Shown here piece after piece: positions 1 to 6,806 of a stretch of 8,465 nt of DNA. This DNA comes from Betaproteobacteria bacterium (lineage in GTDB: Bacteria; Pseudomonadota; Gammaproteobacteria; Burkholderiales; SG8-41). How positions within the stretch are numbered: position 1 is the first letter of the stretch; every line of letters begins with the position of its first letter. The stretch covers positions 1-8,465 of the forward strand of contig JANXSE010000184.1 in NCBI GenBank assembly GCA_025356695.1, in the 5' to 3' direction. The position numbers were made by a program, and so were the translations under genes. The notes beneath the pieces are model-generated. The model did not search any database. It saw only the letters and a list, made by a program, of their open reading frames with translations, and was not told where the DNA came from.

Positions 1-606
1 ATGCTGCTCGATGCGGCGAGCGGAAAAATCGAGCCGTATCTGGGGCGACGCAATTCGGAGAGCTTCAAGGGCGTCAACGATCTGTTCTTCGCCTCGAACG
101 GCGATCTCTATTTCACCGATCAGGGTCAGACCGGTTTGCACGATCCGAGCGGACGCGTCTACCGCTTGTCCGTCAATGGCAAACTGGATTGCCTGATCAA
201 CACGGTGCCGAGCCCGAACGGCCTGGTGATGAATCCCGAGGAGAATGCGTTGTTCATTGCGGTGACGCGCGGCAATTGCATCTGGCGCGGACCGCTGATG
301 AAGGACGGCAGTCTGACCAAGGTCGGCGTGTTCTTTCAACTCTACGGGCCGAGCGGGCCTGATGGCCTCGCGATGGATGTCGAGGGCAACCTCGCGGTGG
401 CGCACGCGCGCAGCGGCAATGTGTGGCTGTTCAGCAAAAAGGGCGTGCCGCTCTTGCGCGTCGAGACCTGTGCCGGCGACATCAATACGAATCTGGCCTA
501 CGGCGGCGCCGACCGTCGCGATCTCTACATTACCGAATCGGCGACCGGGACTGTGATGCGCGCGCGCATGCCGATGGCCGGTTGTCCGATGTTTTCGCAT
601 CTGTGA
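1..606 (+). CDS. SMP-30/gluconolactonase-family beta-propeller, C-terminal part (partial)
   Basis: This is the last 201 residues of an SMP-30/gluconolactonase/LRE-type six-bladed beta-propeller, a family of metal-dependent lactonases that open sugar or other lactones. The propeller motif GVNDLFF followed by GDLYFTD is at residues 24-40, SPNGLV at 71-76 and GPDGLAMD at 119-126. By family comparison N26, N73 and D121 match three of the metal ligands; the fourth (an N-terminal Glu) would lie upstream. The family usually has about 300 residues, so roughly 100 are missing because the window starts inside the gene; the ATG at position 1 is probably an internal Met. The gene ends TGA at 604-606, 36 bp before the MmgE/PrpD gene on the same strand, so co-transcription is likely. 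Substrate unknown; a regucalcin-like or strictosidine-synthase-like role is less likely but not excluded. Confidence 0.85.
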   Translation: MLLDAASGKIEPYLGRRNSESFKGVNDLFFASNGDLYFTDQGQTGLHDPSGRVYRLSVNGKLDCLINTVPSPNGLVMNPEENALFIAVTRGNCIWRGPLMKDGSLTKVGVFFQLYGPSGPDGLAMDVEGNLAVAHARSGNVWLFSKKGVPLLRVETCAGDINTNLAYGGADRRDLYITESATGTVMRARMPMAGCPMFSHL

Positions 607-642
607 TATTTTGAAAATCAATAAAACTATCGGAGGGGCATC

Positions 643-2121
643 ATGAGTGAAACGAATATCCGCCTGTCGCGGCGTGAGTTGCTGCAGCGTGCCGTCGCCG
701 GCGCGTGGTTGGCAGCACTGGGGCCGATCGCGCATGCCGCCGAGGGCGAGGCGCCAGCGGCTGTTCCAGTGTCGCCGGTGATGCGGCGCGTTTCGCTGTA
801 TATCTCGCATGCCCTGCAGAATCCGCTGCCGGAAAATGTAATCGAGCATGCCAAGCACCATTTGCTCGATTCCCTGTCGGCGATGGTGTCGGGATCGCAT
901 TTATTGCCCGGGCAAAAAGCGCTGGCCTATGCAAAGTCGCTCGGCGGCAAACCCGAGGCCTGTGTGGCCGGTTCGCGGCTGACGTTGTCGCTGGTGAACG
1001 CGGCGATGATCAACGGCATGCTCGCGCACTCCGACGAAACCGACGATTCGCACGCGCCGTCGCTGACGCACCCCGGCTGCGCTATCGTGCCGGCGGCGCT
1101 GGCGATGGCCGAACGCATGCAGTGCGACGGCATGACGCTCCTGCGCGCAGTCACGCTGGGTTACGACATCGGCACGCGCGCCTCGCTGGCGCTGGGCGGT
1201 TACGCGCTGGCGGATGCCGGGCGCGACACGCACAGCATCGGCACCTCGTTCGGCGCGGCGGCCGCGGCGGCGGCGATCGCGGGGTTGTCGGAAGTGCAGG
1301 TGCGTCATGTGTTGTCGTACACTTCGCAACAGGCGGCCGGACTTTCGAATTACGCGCGCGACCTCGAGCACGTCGAGAAGGCCTTTCTGTTTGGCGGCAT
1401 GCCGGCACGCAACGGCGCGGCGGCCGCGGACATGGTAGCTTCCGGCATGACCGGCATCGATGATGTGTTCAGCGGCGAGCGTAACCTGTTCTTCGCTTTC
1501 GGGCCGAAGAGCAATCCGGACCAGTTCGTGCGCGGCCTGGGTGAAACCTACGAAATCGTCAATACCAACATCAAGCGCTGGACGGTCGGCAGTCCGATCC
1601 AGGCGCCGCTCGATTCGCTGTCGTACCTGATCAAGAACAACAAGTTCAAGGCGGAAGACGTCGAGAAAGTCGTGGTTCGCGTTTCGCACCAGGGTGTGCG
1701 CACCACCGACAACCGCACCATGCCCGACATCAACATGCAGTACATGGTGGCGGTGATGCTGCTCGACGGCAGCGCCACGCTGGAGGCGGCGCATGACGAG
1801 AAGCGCATGAGCGAGCCGAAGGTGATGGAAATGCGCCGTCGCATCGAACTCAAGGGCGACGACGATCTGCAAAAGGCGCTGCCGCGGCGCGGCGGCATCG
1901 TCGAACTGACGCTGCGCGACGGCCGCACGCTGCGGCACCACACGCCGGATGTGCGTGGCACGCCGCAGAACCCGATGACGCGCGAGGAGGTCGACGAGAA
2001 GTGTTATCTGCTGTGCGTGCCGGTGATCGGCAAGCGGCGCGCGCGCGAACTGGTCGATTCGATCTGGAACATCGAGAAGCTGCGCAATGTGCGCGCACTG
2101 CGCCATTTACTGATGGCCTGA
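643..2121 (+). CDS. MmgE/PrpD-family protein with a Tat signal peptide
   Basis: A 492-residue protein of the MmgE/PrpD family, which includes 2-methylcitrate dehydratase, cis-aconitate decarboxylase and iminodisuccinate epimerase: enzymes acting on small polycarboxylates. Family blocks seen are LLDSLSAMVSG (74-84), the active-site region DETDDSH with HPG (131-145), GYDIGTRASLALG (173-185), HSIGTSFGAAAAA (197-209), FGGMPARNGAAAA (250-262), IKRWTVGSPIQAPLD (310-324) and DINMQYMVAVMLLDG (362-376). The N-terminus carries a twin-arginine signal: SRRELL (9-14), a hydrophobic stretch at 17-30, and a likely cleavage site near AHA at 30-32. A folded, exported form is therefore inferred, whereas the best-known members are cytoplasmic. 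The start is supported by GGAGGGG at 632-638, 4 nt before the ATG. Length is slightly above the usual 450-480 because of the signal. It follows the lactonase gene by 36 bp. The exact reaction cannot be assigned. Confidence 0.9.
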   Translation: MSETNIRLSRRELLQRAVAGAWLAALGPIAHAAEGEAPAAVPVSPVMRRVSLYISHALQNPLPENVIEHAKHHLLDSLSAMVSGSHLLPGQKALAYAKSLGGKPEACVAGSRLTLSLVNAAMINGMLAHSDETDDSHAPSLTHPGCAIVPAALAMAERMQCDGMTLLRAVTLGYDIGTRASLALGGYALADAGRDTHSIGTSFGAAAAAAAIAGLSEVQVRHVLSYTSQQAAGLSNYARDLEHVEKAFLFGGMPARNGAAAADMVASGMTGIDDVFSGERNLFFAFGPKSNPDQFVRGLGETYEIVNTNIKRWTVGSPIQAPLDSLSYLIKNNKFKAEDVEKVVVRVSHQGVRTTDNRTMPDINMQYMVAVMLLDGSATLEAAHDEKRMSEPKVMEMRRRIELKGDDDLQKALPRRGGIVELTLRDGRTLRHHTPDVRGTPQNPMTREEVDEKCYLLCVPVIGKRRARELVDSIWNIEKLRNVRALRHLLMA

Positions 2122-2131
2122 CCGTGTATCC

Positions 2132-2158
2132 GCGCGGCGATACCGTTTATCGCCGCGC
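2132..2158 (+). repeat. Perfect 11-bp inverted repeat after the MmgE/PrpD gene
   Basis: GCGCGGCGATA at 2132-2142 and TATCGCCGCGC at 2148-2158 are exact reverse complements with a 5-nt loop. The hairpin begins 11 nt after the MmgE/PrpD stop codon. No T-run follows, so it is not a classical intrinsic terminator. It could protect the mRNA 3' end, terminate poorly, or be a protein site. Confidence 0.7.
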
Positions 2159-2174
2159 TGAACGGCATTCCCCG

Positions 2175-2190
2175 GCGCATGCGCTAGAAT
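2175..2190 (+). promoter_or_regulatory. Candidate promoter: -10-like TAGAAT abutted by the palindrome GCGCATGCGC
   Basis: TAGAAT at 2185-2190 is one mismatch from a sigma-70 -10 box and lies 33 nt before the start of the small cyclase gene. I see no good -35 at the expected spacing. A perfect 10-bp palindrome (2175-2184) abuts it on the upstream side, where a regulator could block or contact RNA polymerase. The palindrome is fully alternating purine-pyrimidine. Position and sequence are seen; function is inferred. Confidence 0.35.
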
Positions 2191-2223
2191 GAGCCGGCGT
2201 ATCAACCAACGGACACAAAGAAT

Positions 2224-2829
2224 ATGTCAGCCTTGCAATCCGATTTCAGCGTCCCGGTCAGAGCGCCGCTGGTGATCCTGTTTGTTGAGACGCGCGGTTT
2301 CACGCGCATCTCCGAAATGCTCGAACCGCAGGTGGTGATCGCCCGCCTGTCCGAATTCTTCACGCTGGTCACCGCCGCCATCGAACATCACGGCGGCATG
2401 GTGATCGATGTGCTTAACGACAATCTGATCGCGGCCTTCGACGGCGACAACGACTCGATGCGCGGAGTGCAGGCGGCGCAGGACATCCAGCGCAAGTTCA
2501 CGGTGCTGGAAGAGTCCTGGAGCCTTCAATACGGCATCCGTGCCGCGACCTCGATGGGCCTGCACAGCGGCAGCGCGGTGATCGGGTTGACGACCGGCGG
2601 CAAGAATGCCGGGCAGCGCCATATCGTCGGTGATGCGGTCAGCGTTTCCGAACGGTTGCTGCACCGCGCGCGCGCCGGCGAAATCGTCATGTCGAAGACG
2701 GTGTTCGACGCGCTGGTGGTCAGCAACTACGAGATCGAAGCCGAGCAACTGCCGCCGCTGGAGGTGCCGCGACGCGATTCGATTCCGCTGTGGGGCGTGC
2801 CGCTTGATACGCGGCTGGATTTCACCTAG
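2224..2829 (+). CDS. Stand-alone degenerate class III nucleotide cyclase domain protein
   Basis: A 201-residue protein that is almost entirely one class III adenylate/guanylate cyclase homology domain (about residues 14-165), with no sensor domain, signal peptide or membrane segment. The fold is recognisable from LFVETRGFT (19-27), HGGMVIDVLNDNLIAAF (56-72), MGLHSGSAVIG (111-121) and VGDAVSVSERL (135-145). Key residues differ from active enzymes: the first metal Asp is E22; the adenine-specifying Lys is D62; the second specificity position (Asp/Thr) is H133; the transition-state Asn is S140. The second metal Asp (D66) and the catalytic Arg (R144) remain. Little or no cyclase activity is expected from the protein alone; it may be a regulatory partner or nucleotide binder. 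The upstream ribosome site is weak (GGA at 2211-2213). It is convergent with the large cyclase gene, sharing a terminator hairpin. Confidence 0.85.
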   Translation: MSALQSDFSVPVRAPLVILFVETRGFTRISEMLEPQVVIARLSEFFTLVTAAIEHHGGMVIDVLNDNLIAAFDGDNDSMRGVQAAQDIQRKFTVLEESWSLQYGIRAATSMGLHSGSAVIGLTTGGKNAGQRHIVGDAVSVSERLLHRARAGEIVMSKTVFDALVVSNYEIEAEQLPPLEVPRRDSIPLWGVPLDTRLDFT

Positions 2830-2847
2830 CGACGGTTTGATGGATCG

Positions 2848-2883
2848 AAAAAACCGAGGGGGCGATGCCCCCTCGGTTTTTTT
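2848..2883. terminator. Bidirectional intrinsic terminator between convergent cyclase genes
   Basis: Six A (2848-2853), a perfect 10-bp GC-rich stem (CCGAGGGGGC at 2854-2863 pairing with GCCCCCTCGG at 2867-2876), a 3-nt loop and seven T (2877-2883). The A-tract becomes a U-tract on the other strand, so the element can end transcription from both sides. It starts 18 nt after the + strand stop codon and ends 12 nt beyond the - strand stop codon. Confidence 0.95.
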
Positions 2884-2895
2884 CAGCCGCGCGTT

Positions 2896-5259
2896 TTATT
2901 TCTCGTCCATCACCCAGACGCCGTCCCAGGCACCGGCCGGCGGACTGGCCTTGAGCGTTTCGCAGCGCTCGATGTATATCTCCGACAGTTTGTCTTTGGG
3001 ATTGAGGCGCAGCGCCTCCTGAAACGCCTTGATCGCGGCGTCCCAGCGCGCCCCGCGGTATTTTGCGACGCCGTCATTGAACTGATTGACGACATCCATC
3101 AGGTGCGGAAAGGTCTCCTCGCTGTGGTAGTCGAGAATTTCGTAGACGCCCACCGGTTTGGTCTTGCCTTTGACGACGACGAGGTCGATTTCGCGCATGC
3201 GGTAGGTGCCGCGCAGCTTCTTCTGCGTGAATTCGCTGATGAGGATGCGCGCCGCGTACTGTTTGCACGCGGACTCGAGCCGCGCAGCGAGGTTCACACC
3301 GTCACCGATGATGGTGTAGTCCATGCGCTTCTTGGAACCGATGTTGCCGGTAACGACGACGTCGCTGTTCAGACCGATGCCGATGTTGACCGGCTTCTTG
3401 CCGTCGTTGACCCGCGTCACGTTCCACGCTTCCAGGCTGCGGATCATGGCGATGGTCGCGCGCACCGCGCGGTCTTCGTCGTCGTCGTGGCCGACCGGAA
3501 TGCCGAAGGCAGCCATGATGGCGTCGCCGATGAACTTGTCGAGCATGCCGCCTTCACGCTGGATACATTCGACCATGATTTCGAAATACTCGTTGAGCAT
3601 GGTCACCGTGGCGTGCGGGCCGAGTTCTTCGGTCAGTGTGGTGAAGCCGCGGATGTCGGAAAACAGCACGGTGGCCGGTACGCTGCGGCCGCCCAGCGCC
3701 TCGGCGCCGGCGGCGAGCATCTGCTCGGCAATCGACGGGTCCATGTAACGTGCCATCGTCGATTTGAGGCGCTTTTCACTCGAGATATCCTCGATCAGGA
3801 TCATGCCGCCAATGCGCTTGTGGTCGACGCTGATCAATGGCGTGACGGTGACGTTGGCGGAGAGTTTTTCGCCGTCGAATTCCATCGCGGCGTCCATCGT
3901 CACTTCCTGCTGCTGCGTCTCGCCGACCAGCTTAATTTTTTCATGCAGCCAGGCATTGGCGCCGGTAAAGAAATCGGCGGCGTTTTTGTTCATGACCGCG
4001 GCGGCAGCGGCGCGCAGGATGCGCAGGCCCGACGCATTGCAGGTGACGATCTTGCCGGCCTCGTCAAGCGTTAGCACGCCGCTCGACATCGATTCGAGCA
4101 CCGACTCGTTGTAGTTCTTCATGTTCTGCACGTCGGCGAACAGCTTGGCGTTCTCGAGTGCGATCGAAATCTGCGCGGTGAACGCCTTGAGACGCGATTC
4201 GTCCTCGGCGGTGAAGGGGCCGCCGCGCTTGTTCAGCACCTGCGTCACACCGATGATGAGACCGCGCTGGTTGACGATCGGCACGCAGAGGATGGAGCGC
4301 GTGAAATAACCGGTCTTCTTGTCGAATGCCGGATTGAAACGCAGGTCGGCGTAGGCGTACGGGATATTGATGGTCTTGCCCGAGGTAAACACGGCGCCGG
4401 CGATGCCGACGTGGTTGGGCAGGCGGATTTGCATGGTGGACAGGCCCTGGCCGACCTCCGACCACAACTCGCTGGTTTTTTCGTCGTTGAGGAACAGCGT
4501 CGAGCGCTCGGCGTTCAACATGCGCGTCGCCTCGCCCATGACCTTCTGCAGCAGCGAGCCGATCTTGATGTCGGAGGTGACCTCGGAGACGATGTCGAGA
4601 AACTCGAGTTCCTGCTTGCGGATCGCCTTCATGCGTTCGATGAACTGCGCGCTTTGCAGCGCCAGCGTGCCCTGCGTGGTCATCGCGATCAGGAGGCTCA
4701 TGTCGGCCTTGTTGAAGCGGCCGCCGGCCTTGTTTAGCACCTGCGCCACGCCGATGGTCTCGCCCTTGGCGGTGATGATGGGCACGCAGAGGATGTTCTT
4801 GGTGACGAAGCCGGTCTGTTCGTCGATAGTGCGGTTGAAGCGTTCGTCGGCGTAGGCGTCATCGATGATCACGCCTGCACCGGCGGTGAATACGTGGCCG
4901 GCGATGCCGCTGTTGTTCAGCAGCCGGATCTCGCGGTGCGAATTGCCCTGCGCCACGCGCGAATACAGCTCGTTGGTTTCGGGATCGTTGAGGAACAGCG
5001 TGCCGCGTTCGGCTTTCAGTTCGGCGGTGGTGACTTCAACGAGGCTGGTCAGCACCTCGTCGAGCGTGTCCATGCCGGACATTTTTTGCGAGATGCCAAG
5101 CAGCAGTTCGGCGAAACGCAGGCGGCGGTCGTGGCTGGCGCGCACACCGGGCACGCTGATGCGCTTGCCGTTGCGTTTGTCGACTGGTTTTTCGCCGGAT
5201 TTGGTGCCGCTTTTGTTGCGCGCCGCCGGCGTGGCCTGTTTGCCGGGTTTAGCTGCCAT
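2896..5259 (-). CDS. GAF-GAF-PAS adenylate cyclase with C-terminal TPR-like segment
   Basis: A 787-residue signalling enzyme predicted to make cAMP from ATP. Domains in order: a basic, low-complexity N-terminus (1-45); GAF1 (about 48-205); GAF2 (about 219-375); a PAS-like segment (about 384-495); a class III cyclase domain (about 526-700); a TPR-like helical segment (about 720-765). All catalytic residues are present: metal ligands D535 (FSDIRGFT) and D579; adenine-specifying K575 (DKFIGD) with T649 (DYTIIGD); transition-state N656 and R660. The K/T pair indicates adenylate rather than guanylate cyclase. GAF2 has a complete NKFDE cyclic-nucleotide motif (N343 K344, F349, D353 E354); GAF1 has Met at the last position (M187). 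In the similarly built Anabaena CyaB1/CyaB2, cAMP binding to a GAF domain activates the cyclase, so feedback is inferred here. No membrane segment is seen, so it is probably cytosolic. The start overlaps the coiled-coil gene by 11 bp, with no strong ribosome site. Confidence 0.93.
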   Translation of the reverse strand: MAAKPGKQATPAARNKSGTKSGEKPVDKRNGKRISVPGVRASHDRRLRFAELLLGISQKMSGMDTLDEVLTSLVEVTTAELKAERGTLFLNDPETNELYSRVAQGNSHREIRLLNNSGIAGHVFTAGAGVIIDDAYADERFNRTIDEQTGFVTKNILCVPIITAKGETIGVAQVLNKAGGRFNKADMSLLIAMTTQGTLALQSAQFIERMKAIRKQELEFLDIVSEVTSDIKIGSLLQKVMGEATRMLNAERSTLFLNDEKTSELWSEVGQGLSTMQIRLPNHVGIAGAVFTSGKTINIPYAYADLRFNPAFDKKTGYFTRSILCVPIVNQRGLIIGVTQVLNKRGGPFTAEDESRLKAFTAQISIALENAKLFADVQNMKNYNESVLESMSSGVLTLDEAGKIVTCNASGLRILRAAAAAVMNKNAADFFTGANAWLHEKIKLVGETQQQEVTMDAAMEFDGEKLSANVTVTPLISVDHKRIGGMILIEDISSEKRLKSTMARYMDPSIAEQMLAAGAEALGGRSVPATVLFSDIRGFTTLTEELGPHATVTMLNEYFEIMVECIQREGGMLDKFIGDAIMAAFGIPVGHDDDEDRAVRATIAMIRSLEAWNVTRVNDGKKPVNIGIGLNSDVVVTGNIGSKKRMDYTIIGDGVNLAARLESACKQYAARILISEFTQKKLRGTYRMREIDLVVVKGKTKPVGVYEILDYHSEETFPHLMDVVNQFNDGVAKYRGARWDAAIKAFQEALRLNPKDKLSEIYIERCETLKASPPAGAWDGVWVMDEK

Positions 5260-5713
5260 GGCGTTTTTGTTCTACTGAATCGCGCAGGGCGGCGATGGTG
5301 GCCTTGAATTGCTGGATTTCGTCGGCGGCATCGCGCAGCGCGGCCTGCACGCTGCGCGCCTTGTCGGCGCGTTCGAGTTCGAGGCTGTCACGCAGTGCGC
5401 CTGCGGTCGAACGCAGTTGCACGATTTCATGATTGGCGGTGACCACCGCGTCCTGCACGCTTTTGTCACGGTCGATCTGCGCCTGTTCGAGCGCATCGCG
5501 CAAGGCCGCGGCGGTGGCTTTCAACTGCGCGATTTCACTGCCGGCGGCGGCGTGCGCGGCTTGCACGGCTTTTTCCGATTCGATCTGTTCCTGTTCGAGT
5601 TTGTTGCGCAGCGCAGCGATCGTGTTCTTCAGGTCACGCACCTCGGTCATCAGTGCGTAGTGTTCCTCGACACTGACGGTGCCTTCGACGGTAGCGGAAT
5701 GGTTGGCGGGCAT
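5249..5713 (-). CDS. Repeat-built coiled-coil protein, overlapping the adenylate cyclase gene
   Basis: I do not recognise a named family. The 154-residue product is almost wholly predicted coiled coil from about residue 20 on, rich in Ala, Leu, Glu, Gln and Arg, with no Cys, Pro only at residue 2, no signal peptide and no membrane segment. A block resembling EIxQLKATxAALRDxLEQ recurs at residues 24, 60, 96 and 132, exactly 36 residues apart. The TAA stop lies inside the start region of the large adenylate cyclase gene (11-bp overlap), so the two are probably translated in a coupled way; a scaffold or oligomerisation partner of the cyclase is plausible but unproven. No clear Shine-Dalgarno sequence precedes the ATG, so the exact start is less sure; M22 is an alternative. 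It lies 82 bp downstream of the nuclease gene on the same strand. A chance ORF is unlikely given the regular protein-level periodicity. Confidence 0.8.
   Translation of the reverse strand: MPANHSATVEGTVSVEEHYALMTEVRDLKNTIAALRNKLEQEQIESEKAVQAAHAAAGSEIAQLKATAAALRDALEQAQIDRDKSVQDAVVTANHEIVQLRSTAGALRDSLELERADKARSVQAALRDAADEIQQFKATIAALRDSVEQKRHGS
5264..5644 (-). repeat. 108-bp tandem repeats encoding 36-residue coiled-coil units
   Basis: Codons 24-150 of the coiled-coil gene contain three full units (starting at residues 24, 60 and 96) and about half of a fourth (from 132). Conservation is clear in the protein (E[IV]xx[LF][KR]xT, then ALR) but moderate in DNA, so the duplication is not very recent or has been under protein-level selection. 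Confidence 0.85.
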
Positions 5714-5795
5714 GGCGGTTGCGGATGTCGGTGCGGACTAAGCGGGTTCGAACAGGGCGATAGGATACCGCGTTTGTGCCGGTTTTAGGATGCGG

Positions 5796-6776
5796 TCATG
5801 GTGAGACCGGTGCAGCGAAAATTACACGCAGCACTTCGGCCAGTCGATGGCCGGATAACGCCATGCGGCGGGCGGCGAGGGCGCGCGCGTTGTGCGCGTA
5901 ATCCTCGGTGAGGCGCGGCGCGCTTTTCTTGTCGGCTGCGCCACGCACCTGCCCTTCGCGGTAGGCGTCGCTGATTGCCAGGCGGTGGCTTTCTTCGCGC
6001 GTCCAGCGCTCGAAGCTGTCCGGCCCGGTGTAAGGACGGCTGCGCATTTCATCCAGCGTTTCGGCTTTGTGGGAGGCGCCGAGTTGCGATGCGGTCTTTT
6101 CCACTTCAGGCATATTTTGCGAACGCTGAACGGCACTGTCCCAGAAATAATGCAGGCTGACGGCTTCGCCACCATGCGGTTGCAACACCCACGCCTGGGT
6201 GCCGTAACGGTCGCCATCGGGAAATTCCGCGCTGTAAAGGCTGATCGCGTGCAGCGGCTGGTGCAGGTCGCCAACCAGATGGAAGATCCAGCACAAGGCC
6301 ACCGCGCGGTCGGCAGCGCCTGCCGCGGCGTCGGCGGCGATACGCGCGTTCTCGCGCAGCGCCCACAGCAGGTTCTCGGCGGGGATTAGTGGTTCGCCTG
6401 CGGGGAAAAATCCGGGCACGAAATAGGGCAGGCCGATGGTGTGCCAGTTGCCGCGGTGAAATTGTTTGAACGGGCCGCCACGCACTTCATCCGGCCATTG
6501 GGCGATTTCGGCGAATAGGCGTTCGAGTCGTGCACGGCGATCGCTGCCGGCGTCATTCATGCGTGTTTCAAACGCGCCGGCAGCCGGGTGCGATTGCATG
6601 ATGAGTGCAATCGCGTCGGCGACGCGCGGCGCTGTGCTTGCAAGCGTGCGCGCGGCAATCACGCCGGTGACGCGGTGTCCGCCCATGCTCCATGCCAGCG
6701 CCGCTGTGCTGCTGACGGCGGCCGATGCGATGCCCGCAAGAATGATGGCAGCGTATTTCAGACGTTGCATGTTCAT
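5796..6776 (-). CDS. Secreted S1/P1-type zinc nuclease
   Basis: A 326-residue protein of the S1/P1 nuclease family: trinuclear-zinc enzymes that cut single-stranded DNA and RNA and release 3'-nucleotide phosphate. A Sec signal peptide (basic start, hydrophobic residues 8-28, ALA at the end) would be cut just before W29, making W29 the mature N-terminus, as required since its amino group binds zinc in P1. The other ligands match by spacing: H34, D96 (WPDEVR), H112 (WHTIGLPY), H166 and D170 (FHLVGD), H176 (HQPLH), H209 and D213 (LHYFWD). All nine are present, so an active periplasmic or extracellular enzyme is expected, perhaps for nutrient or phosphate scavenging. The start at M1 or M3 is unresolved, as neither has a good ribosome site. 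It is divergent from the dehydrogenase gene and co-directional with the coiled-coil gene 82 bp downstream. Confidence 0.92.
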   Translation of the reverse strand: MNMQRLKYAAIILAGIASAAVSSTAALAWSMGGHRVTGVIAARTLASTAPRVADAIALIMQSHPAAGAFETRMNDAGSDRRARLERLFAEIAQWPDEVRGGPFKQFHRGNWHTIGLPYFVPGFFPAGEPLIPAENLLWALRENARIAADAAAGAADRAVALCWIFHLVGDLHQPLHAISLYSAEFPDGDRYGTQAWVLQPHGGEAVSLHYFWDSAVQRSQNMPEVEKTASQLGASHKAETLDEMRSRPYTGPDSFERWTREESHRLAISDAYREGQVRGAADKKSAPRLTEDYAHNARALAARRMALSGHRLAEVLRVIFAAPVSP

Positions 6777-6806
6777 TGGGAGAAAAGTTTGGCTGGTGGC
6801 AGACTC

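Noticed and set aside
901..2106. Long - strand ORF (401 codons) opposite the MmgE/PrpD gene
   Set aside because: Its product is His/Arg-rich with no family motifs, and the + strand has a full recognised protein with a ribosome site. It is a shadow of GC-rich codon usage.
3103..4074. + strand ORF of 323 codons opposite the adenylate cyclase gene
   Set aside because: Lies entirely antisense to the well-supported cyclase domain, has no recognisable motifs and no ribosome site; a shadow ORF.
5309..5788. + strand ORF opposite the coiled-coil gene, with repeated GGGxxL-type segments
   Set aside because: Its repetitiveness simply mirrors the 108-bp repeats of the - strand gene, and it has no start signal or family match.
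5761..5790. Possible - strand promoter (TATCCT at 5767-5762) for the coiled-coil gene
   Set aside because: The -10 match is weak and there is no -35-like sequence at the right distance; the gene may be read from the nuclease promoter instead.
5779..5810. CCGGT...ACCGG inverted repeat at the end of the nuclease gene
   Set aside because: Only a 5-bp stem with a 22-nt loop and no T-run; within chance expectation and not a credible terminator.
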